DNA of 64,000 nt from UBA3064 sp023258775 (GTDB lineage Bacteria > Pseudomonadota > Gammaproteobacteria > Burkholderiales > Burkholderiaceae_E): contig JBIKXS010000002.1 in the NCBI GenBank assembly GCA_044355655.1, forward strand, positions 124,001 to 188,000, read 5' to 3'. The notes under the pieces were generated by a model. That model saw nothing but the letters and a program-made list of their open reading frames with translations. It was not told where the DNA came from and did no database searches. Both the position numbers and the translations under genes were made by a program. Shown in pieces: positions 34,064 through 42,384 of this stretch; the first letter of the stretch is position 1; every line of letters starts with the position of its first letter.

Positions 34064-35656
34064 ATGAACCCTATGACGATTGTTTTCTGGCAAGGTAACA
34101 AGATCCATGAACTAGATCGTTCTCAAAGCGATCGTTCGCTGCTCGATTATTTGCGCTTGCAAGCTGGGGTTCATTCGGTTAAGGAAGGTTGTGCGCAAGG
34201 GGATTGTGGTGCATGCGCCGTGGTGGTGGTCTGCAGTAGCGACAAAAGCCTGCGGCGTTCCAGCGACAAAAACCAGCAGCGTTCCAGCGACAACAGCAAG
34301 CAGCGCTTCAGCGACACTGCCCAGCTCCAGATCCGGGCGGTCAACGCATGTATCAAGCCGCTCATTAGTGTGGATCAATCGCTTGTGTTTTGCGCATCCG
34401 ATTTGCAGCCAGAGCATCCCGTGATTCATTCGATGTTGAAAACCGATTCAAGTCAATGCGGATTTTGCACGCCTGGATTTGTCATGTCGCTTTACGCTGC
34501 CTTTCTTCAGGCCGCCCAGCAAGCCGAACCCTGCGTCAAAGATCGTGAGAAAGCCATTGAGATTTTTTCAGGTAATCTTTGTCGCTGTACAGGTTATGTT
34601 TCTTTGATCGAAGCCGCACTGACTCTGGACGAGCAAACCAAGCCTGATATCGATTGGCTCGCTGTTGTTCACAAGGGCCTGGAAGCGCTCGGTGCCAACG
34701 CTGATCATTCGATTTATAGACCGCTTGGCCAGTCAATCGATGATTCAGAATCAAGGCCAATCAATAGTGCATCAGCCCAGCCGATGAGTCCTTTGGAAGC
34801 CTGCTTACGCGCTAAGGCAGCAAGCCCAAAGGCCTGGTTTGTGGCAGGCGCTACTGATCTTGGTCTCTATCTGAGTCGCAAGCACGAAAAACCTGAAGCA
34901 TTGTTTGATCTTTGCCGAATCCCTGAGTTGATGATTTCACGTCACGACGAGTCAGGTTGGCGAATTGGTGCGGCGCGGCCATTGGAATTGGTTTTTGATG
35001 AAATGCTTAACGACTGGCCTGAACTGCAAGAGTACGCAGCACGATTTGCAGGTCGACCTATTCGCTCGAGTGCAAGCCTTGGCGGTAATCTTGTGAGCGC
35101 TTCACCAATAGGCGATTGCATCCCACTGCTTTGGGTGCTAGACGCGCGATTGCGCCTTAAGTCTTGGGATCGACATGCTGACATGATCTGCGATCGTGAA
35201 CTCACACTGGATGAGTTTATCAAAGGTTATCGGCAGACAGACCTTGGGTCCGATGAACTTATTGAATCGATATGGGTTCCAACATCGAGTAAAGGCTTGC
35301 AACTTCACGCGCGCAAAGTCAGTAAACGCTGGGAAGACGATATCTCATCGGTTTCGATGGTGGTTGCCTTTTCAGTCAACGCTAATCGTGTGTTTGAGCG
35401 ATTGTCGATTGCCTTTGGTGGTGTTGCCGAACAAGTGATTAGGATCCATGCACTTGAATCCTTGCTTTTAGGGCGCATCATTAGCGAACCCCTGCTGCTC
35501 GAGGCTGGTGATGTGTTACAAAAAATGGTTCGTCCGATTGATGACGCAAGGGCATCAGCTGCTTATCGCCGTGCTATTTGCCATGAACTCTTTGAGGAAT
35601 TTATTACGATCGCGATGGCTCAATCTACAGCGAACTCCAAGGAGTTGAGTCATTAA
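34064..35656 (+). CDS. xdhA: Xanthine dehydrogenase, iron-sulfur/FAD subunit
   Basis: This 530-residue subunit has an N-terminal [2Fe-2S] domain (Cys in 'EGCAQGDCGAC'), a second [2Fe-2S] domain ('SQCGFCTPGFVMSLYA', 'GNLCRCTGY'), and an FAD-binding domain ('WFVAGATDLGLYLSRK', 'RSSASLGGNLVSASPIGDC'). It passes electrons from the molybdenum subunit to NAD+. Residues 58-89, in the loop right after the first cluster, are a tandem repeat of eight residues (SSDKSLRR, SSDKNQQR, SSDNSKQR, FSDTAQLQ) not usual in XdhA. The ATG at 34064 or 34073 may be used. Confidence 0.95.
   Translation: MNPMTIVFWQGNKIHELDRSQSDRSLLDYLRLQAGVHSVKEGCAQGDCGACAVVVVCSSDKSLRRSSDKNQQRSSDNSKQRFSDTAQLQIRAVNACIKPLISVDQSLVFCASDLQPEHPVIHSMLKTDSSQCGFCTPGFVMSLYAAFLQAAQQAEPCVKDREKAIEIFSGNLCRCTGYVSLIEAALTLDEQTKPDIDWLAVVHKGLEALGANADHSIYRPLGQSIDDSESRPINSASAQPMSPLEACLRAKAASPKAWFVAGATDLGLYLSRKHEKPEALFDLCRIPELMISRHDESGWRIGAARPLELVFDEMLNDWPELQEYAARFAGRPIRSSASLGGNLVSASPIGDCIPLLWVLDARLRLKSWDRHADMICDRELTLDEFIKGYRQTDLGSDELIESIWVPTSSKGLQLHARKVSKRWEDDISSVSMVVAFSVNANRVFERLSIAFGGVAEQVIRIHALESLLLGRIISEPLLLEAGDVLQKMVRPIDDARASAAYRRAICHELFEEFITIAMAQSTANSKELSH
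34235..34330 (+). repeat. 24 bp tandem repeat within xdhA, four units
   Basis: Units at 34235, 34259, 34283 and 34307, each 24 bp and in frame, share the core (T/A)CCAGCGACAA...CAGCGT. They encode the Ser-Ser-Asp-Lys repeat inserted between the first [2Fe-2S] cluster loop and the conserved 'IRAVNACIKPL' strand. Confidence 0.9.
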
Positions 35657-35663
35657 GTCGATC

Positions 35664-38024
35664 ATGGCTCACGAGAGTGCCCTCGAACAGTTGCTTGGGC
35701 AGGCACGCTTTATCGACGACTTACCCTTGCTGGCAGGTAGTTTGCATGCCGCACCAGTCTGCAGTCCGCTTGCGCACGGCAGACTTTTAGGAATTGACGC
35801 GAGCAATGCACTGCAAATGCCTGGGGTGAAAGCCTTCATTCAAGCACGTGATTTACCAGGCCCCAACCAGATCGCTAACATGGCACGCGATGAGCCAATC
35901 CTCGCGCAAGACACACTCTCTTATGCGGGGCAGGTTATTGCGCTCGTTCTTGCTCAAAGTCATCGAGAAGCTTTGGCTGCCGCGGCCAAAGTCAAGTTAG
36001 AGATCGAGCCCCTTCCCAGTGTGCTGAGTATTGAGCAGGCCATGGAACACTCGTCCTGGATCACAGCACCCGCGATGCTTGAGCGCGGACAGCCCGATGA
36101 GGCAATGGCCAAGGCGCCACATCGAGTGAGCGCACAACGCTGGGTTGGTGGGCAGGAGCATTTTTATCTTGAAGGGCAGATTGCTTATGCAATTCCCGAA
36201 GAACAAAATGCGATGCTGGTCCATTCAAGCACGCAGCATCCCGGAGAAATGCAACATTGGATTGCCCACGCGCTCGAGCTTCCTGCACATAGCGTTCGCG
36301 TGTTGTGCAGAAGGATGGGAGGCGGTTTTGGTGGCAAAGAAACCCAATCTGGGCAGGTTGCGGTTTGGGCTGCGGTTGCGGCAAACCTTATGGGTTGCCC
36401 TGTCAAAATGCGGCTTGATCGCGATGACGACTTTAAGATAACCGGCAAACGCCACCCCTTCCGTGTTCGCTACGAGGTCGGTTTCGATGATGAAGGTACG
36501 ATACTGGCGCTTGATGCGGAGCTTGCCTCCGATTGTGGGTTTTCCGCCGATTTATCGATACCTGTCAATGAACGAGCACTTTTTCACGTAGACAACGCGT
36601 ATTACATCGAGTCGCTGCGGATCCGTTCTTATCGTTGCCGAACTAACAAGCAATCCAACACAGCTTTCAGAGGGTTCGGTGGCCCGCAAGGCATGTATTT
36701 GATTGAGAGTGCCATTGGTGATGTGGCGCGTTATCTTGACCAGGATGCCTTATCGGTTCGACTGCGTAATGTTTATGGAACTGCTCCAAGAAATATCACG
36801 CCATACGGGATGACTGTTGAGGACGAATTCATTGGTGATTTGATGCGTCAACTTGCAGACGATTGTCGTTATAAAGCTCGCAGACAGGCCATAAAGTCAG
36901 AGGGATTAGCGCGAGGAATTGCCATAACGCCAGTCAAGTTTGGCATTAGCTTTAATGCCACCCATTTCAATCAAGCAGGCGCCTTGTTGCAATGGTTTAC
37001 CGATGGTACATTGGCTTTGCATCACGGCGGTACCGAGATGGGTCAGGGCTTGCACACCAAGATCGTTGGCGTTGTCTGTCACATTCTAGGTGTTGATCCA
37101 ACGCGGGTACGGGTGATGACGACTGATACGCATGCAATTGCCAATGCCTCGGCAACTGCCGCCTCTGCCGGAAGCGACTTAAATGGTCGAGCCACTGAAA
37201 TCGCTGCCTCTACTTTGCGCGATCGTTTAATCGAGTTTTGGTCAACAACAGTGAGTGCGCAAGTAGGCTCACTACGCTTTGACCAAGGTCAGCTTTTTTG
37301 GACTGATCAAGAAGGCATTGGTCGATCAACAGCGTTGACAGAGCTTGTAAACAAAGCCTATCTGGCAAGAATTCAGCTTTGGGCTGAGGGCTTTTACAGC
37401 ACACCGAAGATTCACTTCGATCCTAAAACACGACAAGGAAGACCGTTTTATTATTTTTCCTGGGGTGCAGCCTGTACTGAGATCGAAGTGGATCCTAGAA
37501 CCGGTTGCTATCGTATGCTTGCGGTTGATATTCTCCACGACGCTGGCAACTCGCTTAATCAGCGTGTTGATCGTGGACAGGTGATCGGTGGCTTTGTGCA
37601 AGGGATGGGCTGGCTAAGTTCGGAGGAATTGCGCTGGCACGACGATGGACGTCTTTTGACCCATGCGCCTTCAACTTATAAGATTCCGACAGCCAGAGAT
37701 CTGCCGGAACACTTCGAGGTGAACTGGTGGCATATGCCTAATCGCGAGGACAATCTGGGTGGATCAAAGGCAGTTGGCGAGCCCCCACTGATGCTGGCAC
37801 TCTCTGTCATTGAAGCCTTACGGGATGCTGTGGGCAATATTCGGTTTTCGCGGGCCACCTCAACTGGCCAAGAAAAGCACGACGACGGCGGCATAGTGAA
37901 AAACGACACTGTTGTCAGTAGCAACTTTTCGGCCGAGAAAACGCCAGGGTGTGGTCACCGAATGGTTCACCTGGACGCACCCGCAACCCCGGAGCGGGTG
38001 TTTTTTGCGATCAGACAATCATGA
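35664..38024 (+). CDS. xdhB: Xanthine dehydrogenase, molybdopterin-binding subunit
   Basis: This 786-residue subunit oxidises hypoxanthine and xanthine at the Mo centre. Landmarks are 'RMGGGFGGKETQ', 'NTAFRGFGGPQGMYL', 'GGTEMGQGLHTKI', 'TAASAGSDLNG' and the catalytic Glu in 'GSKAVGEPPLMLALSV'. It follows xdhA by seven bases. The C-terminal 45 residues beyond the core are poorly conserved. Its stop codon overlaps the first of three tandem ATGs leading into xdhC. Confidence 0.96.
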   Translation: MAHESALEQLLGQARFIDDLPLLAGSLHAAPVCSPLAHGRLLGIDASNALQMPGVKAFIQARDLPGPNQIANMARDEPILAQDTLSYAGQVIALVLAQSHREALAAAAKVKLEIEPLPSVLSIEQAMEHSSWITAPAMLERGQPDEAMAKAPHRVSAQRWVGGQEHFYLEGQIAYAIPEEQNAMLVHSSTQHPGEMQHWIAHALELPAHSVRVLCRRMGGGFGGKETQSGQVAVWAAVAANLMGCPVKMRLDRDDDFKITGKRHPFRVRYEVGFDDEGTILALDAELASDCGFSADLSIPVNERALFHVDNAYYIESLRIRSYRCRTNKQSNTAFRGFGGPQGMYLIESAIGDVARYLDQDALSVRLRNVYGTAPRNITPYGMTVEDEFIGDLMRQLADDCRYKARRQAIKSEGLARGIAITPVKFGISFNATHFNQAGALLQWFTDGTLALHHGGTEMGQGLHTKIVGVVCHILGVDPTRVRVMTTDTHAIANASATAASAGSDLNGRATEIAASTLRDRLIEFWSTTVSAQVGSLRFDQGQLFWTDQEGIGRSTALTELVNKAYLARIQLWAEGFYSTPKIHFDPKTRQGRPFYYFSWGAACTEIEVDPRTGCYRMLAVDILHDAGNSLNQRVDRGQVIGGFVQGMGWLSSEELRWHDDGRLLTHAPSTYKIPTARDLPEHFEVNWWHMPNREDNLGGSKAVGEPPLMLALSVIEALRDAVGNIRFSRATSTGQEKHDDGGIVKNDTVVSSNFSAEKTPGCGHRMVHLDAPATPERVFFAIRQS

Positions 38025-38084
38025 GCGCGGTCAGGGCCCAATCATGAGCGCCCTTAAGGCCCAGGCATGAGCGCAGTCAAGGCG
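38016..38084 (+). repeat. 23 bp tandem triplication of the xdhB/xdhC stop-start junction
   Basis: Units at 38016, 38039 and 38062 each contain (A/G)(A/G)(T/G)CATGAGCGC. The three ATGs (38021, 38044, 38067) each follow in an ATGA overlap: xdhB's TGA with the first, the eight-residue frame MSAVRAQS (38021-38047) with the second, and MSALKAQA (38044-38070) with the third, which starts XdhC as MSAVKAQA. The 23 bp period shifts frame each time, so ribosomes could pass through a chain of four start-stop overlaps. Confidence 0.92.
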
Positions 38085-38909
38085 CAAGCACAATCGTGGC
38101 TTGCGTCTGGGTTGAAAGCCATCGTTATTGAATTAAGTTCGGTCCGTGGCTCAGTACCCCGTGAGCAGGGAACAAGGATGTTAGTGAGTCTGGATTCGGC
38201 CCTTGGTACGATTGGCGGCGGGCGCCTGGAATTTGAGGCTGTTGAGCGCGCGCGCGCCTTCTTGCGATCAGACAGTTTGATTCAATTACCGCAGCGACGA
38301 ACAATTGCGCTTGGGCCTTCCTTGGGGCAGTGTTGCGGCGGTTCGGTTGATCTCACATGGTTTAATTTGGATTTGGAAACCATCGCTGTATGGCCCGCAG
38401 CCTGTTTTCGATTTGAACTACAAATCCACGGTGCAGGGCATGTGGGACAGGCGCTCGTACAAGCGCTTTGCGGCGTACCGTGCTCGTTAATATGGGTCGA
38501 TTCACGTGCGGCCGCCTGGCCTGATTCGCTGCCAAGCCATCCGCTTACGCTACTGAAAACCCACTGTACCGATATCCCTGAAGCTGCGATTCATGAGGCG
38601 GCCTCGGGCGCTTATGTACTGATCGCGACCCACAGACATGATGTTGATGAGCGGATCGCAGATGTTGCCTTGCGTCGCCAGGATTTGTCTTGGGTTGGAA
38701 TGATTGGCTCAAAGACCAAACGTGCTCGCATCCTGTCACGCTTGCAGCAGCGAGGCCTAGACGAAGTGGCCTCGGATCGCCTCGTGTGCCCGATCGGATT
38801 ACCTACGATTAAGGGTATTGGCAGTAAAACGCCTGCGGTTATTGCTTTGTCGGTGGCAGCGCAGATTCTGCAAACCAGTTCGCAATCAATCGGCGTTCAT
38901 CCTCGCTAA
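38067..38909 (+). CDS. xdhC: Xanthine dehydrogenase accessory protein XdhC
   Basis: This 280-residue protein binds and inserts sulfurated molybdenum cofactor into XdhB. It has the family motifs 'SSVRGSVPREQGTRMLV', 'LGTIGGGRLEFEAVERA', 'LGPSLGQCCGG', the Rossmann segment 'HGAGHVGQALVQAL' and 'WVGMIGSKTKRARIL'. Start at 38067, the third of three tandem ATGs. Its last 71 bases overlap the convergent urate oxidase gene. Confidence 0.94.
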   Translation: MSAVKAQAQSWLASGLKAIVIELSSVRGSVPREQGTRMLVSLDSALGTIGGGRLEFEAVERARAFLRSDSLIQLPQRRTIALGPSLGQCCGGSVDLTWFNLDLETIAVWPAACFRFELQIHGAGHVGQALVQALCGVPCSLIWVDSRAAAWPDSLPSHPLTLLKTHCTDIPEAAIHEAASGAYVLIATHRHDVDERIADVALRRQDLSWVGMIGSKTKRARILSRLQQRGLDEVASDRLVCPIGLPTIKGIGSKTPAVIALSVAAQILQTSSQSIGVHPR

Positions 38910-40077
38910 TCCCAGTTGCATTATTAAAGGGCATCTGGCGGGTGATGACCACTTGTTGATAAATAGCATCACGCTGACTAATCACCAGACTGGGATCGTC
39001 GAGCCTGACTTGTTTACTTGCATTTGACTGTTGATGGCAGCTAACACATTTACCCTGTATCAGACTCCAGATCGGTTCAGGTAATGTAACGACTTGCGGT
39101 GCCGTTATCTCAGTCCTGTTGGCACTCAAGAGCACACTTAAACCAATCAGTAGTGTCGCAACAATCCAGGGCCAAGGCTTTTGCTCAGATTTATGCCGTA
39201 GCACGAACCAGAATCGAATCAGTGCACCAGCGGCCATCATCAAGCTCAATAAAATCCATGCGTGTTTTGCCTGATAAAGACTTGCGTAATGATTTGACAG
39301 CATCGCAAAGAGCACGGGTAAAGTGAAGTAGGTGTTATGCACCGATCGCTGTTTGCCGCGCTTGCCATGAATGCTATCTACAGTCTTTCCTGCGCGCATG
39401 GCCTCGATAACTTTTCGCTGCCCCGGTATGATGACCATCAAGACATTGGCACTCATGATGGTTGCCATCATGGCGCCCACGATTAAGAATGCCGCTCTGC
39501 TTGCAAACAGTTGGCAGGCGAGCCAGCTGCTAACAATAATGAAAACGGCGATCAAAACGCCCAGCATCCCCTCCTTGAAGGATTGTTCGGCGGGGTCTTT
39601 GCCCATTCCGATGAATCGACACAACAAATCGTATATAAGCCAACCTACAACTAGAAACCCCAGGGCTATTGCAACTGCAAGCTCGGTAGGCCATGCTTGA
39701 ACCCGTGGATCGATCAAATAGGTTTGGGCTTGAAATAAGTAGATTGATACAAAAAGTGCAAAACCTGAAAGCCAGGTGGAATAACTTTCCCAGTAAAACC
39801 AATGCAAACGTTGTGGTAGGGTTGCAGGTGCAAGTAAATATTTTTGCGGATTGTAAAAGCCACCGCCGTGGACAGCCCATAGCTCTCCGTCAACACCTTT
39901 ACGTAACAGCTCAGGGTCTTTAGGTTTTTCGAGGTGATTGTCGAGCCAGACAAAATAAAACGATGCTCCAATCCATGCGATACCTACCACCACATGCAAT
40001 AGTCTGAGCAATAGCTGCAACCATTCTGCGAGCAGCCCTGCGCTTGGAAACCAGGCACTTGCCAGCATGTCTGCCAT
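38839..40077 (-). CDS. puuD: Membrane urate oxidase (PuuD) with C-terminal cytochrome c domain
   Basis: This 412-residue protein has about eight transmembrane helices and a C-terminal cytochrome c domain with one haem motif 'CVSCH' and a distal Met ('VITRQMPFNNATG'). PuuD oxidises urate to 5-hydroxyisourate and passes electrons to the respiratory chain instead of making H2O2. 'HVVVGIAWIGASFYFVWLDN' and 'GELWAVHGGGFYNPQKY' are characteristic. It is convergent with xdhC (71 bp overlap) and downstream of, and abutting, uraH on the same strand, with a one-base overlap. Confidence 0.93.
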   Translation of the reverse strand: MADMLASAWFPSAGLLAEWLQLLLRLLHVVVGIAWIGASFYFVWLDNHLEKPKDPELLRKGVDGELWAVHGGGFYNPQKYLLAPATLPQRLHWFYWESYSTWLSGFALFVSIYLFQAQTYLIDPRVQAWPTELAVAIALGFLVVGWLIYDLLCRFIGMGKDPAEQSFKEGMLGVLIAVFIIVSSWLACQLFASRAAFLIVGAMMATIMSANVLMVIIPGQRKVIEAMRAGKTVDSIHGKRGKQRSVHNTYFTLPVLFAMLSNHYASLYQAKHAWILLSLMMAAGALIRFWFVLRHKSEQKPWPWIVATLLIGLSVLLSANRTEITAPQVVTLPEPIWSLIQGKCVSCHQQSNASKQVRLDDPSLVISQRDAIYQQVVITRQMPFNNATGISEDERRLIANWFAESALPPTKQ

Positions 40078-40556
40078 TAGGAACCTCGATAAGTCGCATA
40101 GGACCAGGGCGTGACTAATAGCGGTACATGATAGGACTGCGAGGGGTCCGCGATACCAAATTCAATCGGTATTTGATCGAGAAAGACTAACGCTGGCGTT
40201 GTGGCTAAGTCCCGTTGGGCAACGCTCGATTCGTCGAAGGGAGCAGGTAACGTTGCGCTTGAACTACCCGGTTCTGCTTTGTCAAGCCTCGATTCAGTCG
40301 ATGAATGATCGGATGGGTCAAGCCTTTTCTTAAGTCGCTCAAAATATTGACCGGCTTCAAAGCGCAGGCAATAACGGCCAGTCTGAAGTGCTTCACCCTC
40401 GAGCAGCGCTCGATCTACACGCCCGTCCTGGTTTGTCACTGCCTGCACGATAAGCTGCCAGTTTCCGTCGGGACTTTGGCGATAAAGACTCAATTGCATG
40501 CCTATGGCAGGTTTGCCGCAACTCGTGTCAAGAACATGTGTGCTCAGTTTTCCCAT
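40077..40556 (-). CDS. uraH: 5-hydroxyisourate hydrolase with internal insert
   Basis: This transthyretin-like enzyme of 159 residues hydrolyses 5-hydroxyisourate to OHCU. The N-terminal 'GKLSTHVLDTSCGKPAIGM' and C-terminal 'YHVPLLVTPWSYATYRGS' signatures are intact, with His7, Arg46 and the terminal Tyr-Arg-Gly-Ser. Normal length is about 115. The excess is a polar Ser/Ala/Pro/Asp-rich insert at about residues 76-121, between 'GQYFERL' and 'FLDQIPIEF'. The frame is open further upstream, but ATG 40556 gives the family N-terminus. It diverges from uraD-allC by 55 bp. Confidence 0.93.
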   Translation of the reverse strand: MGKLSTHVLDTSCGKPAIGMQLSLYRQSPDGNWQLIVQAVTNQDGRVDRALLEGEALQTGRYCLRFEAGQYFERLKKRLDPSDHSSTESRLDKAEPGSSSATLPAPFDESSVAQRDLATTPALVFLDQIPIEFGIADPSQSYHVPLLVTPWSYATYRGS

Positions 40557-40611
40557 AAATTTATGTTGACCTTGGCTAGAGTTATTCCGCTGGGATCTTA
40601 TACTCCGTGCG

Positions 40612-42384
40612 ATGAATACTTGGATCGAAACACTCAATTCAGCAAGCGAACCAGATGCGCAAGCCATGCTTGATGGCCTTTTTGAGCACAGTCCTTGGAT
40701 AGTGCATCGGGCCCTTGCAATGCGACCTTTCGTGAGTGTCGCACATTTAAAGCATGCCTTCACGGTGGTTGTAGCTAAGGCTGATGCCAACGAGCAAACT
40801 GCTTTGCTACTTGCTCATCCTGAGTTAGCAGGTAGGGCGGCGATCGCTGGTGAGTTAACCGACGCCTCACTCACCGAGCAGACACGATCGGGTTTACAGT
40901 CCTGCAGTCCTGAAGAATTTGCAGCGTTCCATGAATTGAACCGCGAGTATCGCGAACGCTTCGGTTGGCCCTTTATCCTTGCGATTGGTGGCCCACAGGG
41001 TACGGGTCTTAGTCGCGCGCAAATTCTTGAGACCTGGAGGCGAAGGCTTCGTCATCACCCAGACAGTGAGCGAGCCGAGTGTTTTCGGCAAATCCACCGA
41101 ATCGCCGAGCTGCGTTTGCGTGACCGTGCTAAGTACTATCCGACCGATGGCAAGCAAGTCATGCACTGGGCTGATGAGCTCGCAATTTATAATGATCCAA
41201 CAATTGACGAAGGTGCTGGCTTGCAGGTGCTTTATCTGAGCGAAGCGCACCAAGCCTGTGCTCGTGCATTGAGCCAATGGATGATTGATTGTGGCTTTGA
41301 TAGCGTTACAAGCGATGCAGTAGGTAATGTGATTGGCGTTTATGAGGGTGATCATGGGGAGGCTTGCGCAAAGCTGCTGACAGGTTCACATTTTGATACG
41401 GTCCGTGGTGGAGGGCGCTATGACGGGCGTTTGGGTATTTTTCTTGCCATGCAAGCCGTTGCGCGAAAAAGAGCCCTGGGGCAGCGCTGGCCCTACCGGC
41501 TTGAATTGATCGCCTTCGCCGAAGAGGAAGGGCAGCGATATCCGAGTAATTTTCTTGCTGCCAGTGCGCTTGTTGGTCAATGGGATCCGAAATGGCTCGA
41601 TTTGCGTGATCGCGATGGATTAAGGCTCGCAGATCTCATGGCGCAACGCGGTATGGATCCCGAAGCCTGCAGCAAAATTGCGCGGAAAGCTTCGGATGCC
41701 TGCGGATTTATTGAGGTTCACATTGAGCAAGGACCGGTACTGCTTGAAGCTGATTTGCCCCTCGGTGTGGTGACGTCGATCAACGGATCGTCTCGGTGGT
41801 TGCTTGAGTTTATTGGTACAGCCTCACACGCCGGCACAACCCCAATGTCAATGCGACAAGATGCTGCCTGCGGGGCTGCGGAGTTTGCACTTGTCGTTGA
41901 GTCTCGCTGCGCATCAGAGCCCGGACTTGTCGGCACCGTGGGTATGCTCGAGGTACCCAAAGGATCAATTAACGTCGTGCCGGGTCGTTGTCATTGTTCG
42001 CTTGACATTAGGGCTCCAGAAGATAAGCAACGCGATCGCGCTGTCGCCGACCTGTTTCAAGCGATCGAAGCGATTTGCGCAAGACGAGGCCTTCGATATG
42101 AGGCGAGGCAAGTTACGCTTGCTCATGCAGCACCCTCAGCGCCTTATTTGCAGGCGCAATGGGAAGAAGCGGTGAAGCGATGTGGTTTGCCGATTTTTCA
42201 TTTGCCAAGCGGTGCTGGGCATGACGCCATGCGGATGGCAGCGCTGTTTCCCCAAGCAATGCTCTTTGTTCGATGTGGTAATGGTGGCATTAGTCACAAC
42301 CCACTGGAAACAATCACCGATGACGATGCCCAACTAGCTTTTGATGCCTTTTGGTCATTTTTAGAAAATTTTTCACATGACTGA
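40612..42384 (+). CDS. OHCU decarboxylase - allantoate amidohydrolase fusion
   Basis: This 590-residue protein joins two purine enzymes. Residues 1-170 are OHCU decarboxylase (UraD): 'LFEHSPWIVHRAL' and 'FAAFHELNREYRERFGWPFI' are family signatures; it makes S-allantoin. Residues 178-590 are an M20 peptidase-family allantoate amidohydrolase (AllC): metal ligands in 'GSHFDTVRGGGRYDGRLGI' near 259, 'AFAEEEGQRYPSNFLA', 'HIEQGPVL', the dimer motif 'GTASHAGTTPMSMRQDA' and 'SGAGHDAMRM'. The two steps are not consecutive: allantoinase should act between them and is not in the window. The stop overlaps the next ATG. Confidence 0.93.
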   Translation: MNTWIETLNSASEPDAQAMLDGLFEHSPWIVHRALAMRPFVSVAHLKHAFTVVVAKADANEQTALLLAHPELAGRAAIAGELTDASLTEQTRSGLQSCSPEEFAAFHELNREYRERFGWPFILAIGGPQGTGLSRAQILETWRRRLRHHPDSERAECFRQIHRIAELRLRDRAKYYPTDGKQVMHWADELAIYNDPTIDEGAGLQVLYLSEAHQACARALSQWMIDCGFDSVTSDAVGNVIGVYEGDHGEACAKLLTGSHFDTVRGGGRYDGRLGIFLAMQAVARKRALGQRWPYRLELIAFAEEEGQRYPSNFLAASALVGQWDPKWLDLRDRDGLRLADLMAQRGMDPEACSKIARKASDACGFIEVHIEQGPVLLEADLPLGVVTSINGSSRWLLEFIGTASHAGTTPMSMRQDAACGAAEFALVVESRCASEPGLVGTVGMLEVPKGSINVVPGRCHCSLDIRAPEDKQRDRAVADLFQAIEAICARRGLRYEARQVTLAHAAPSAPYLQAQWEEAVKRCGLPIFHLPSGAGHDAMRMAALFPQAMLFVRCGNGGISHNPLETITDDDAQLAFDAFWSFLENFSHD

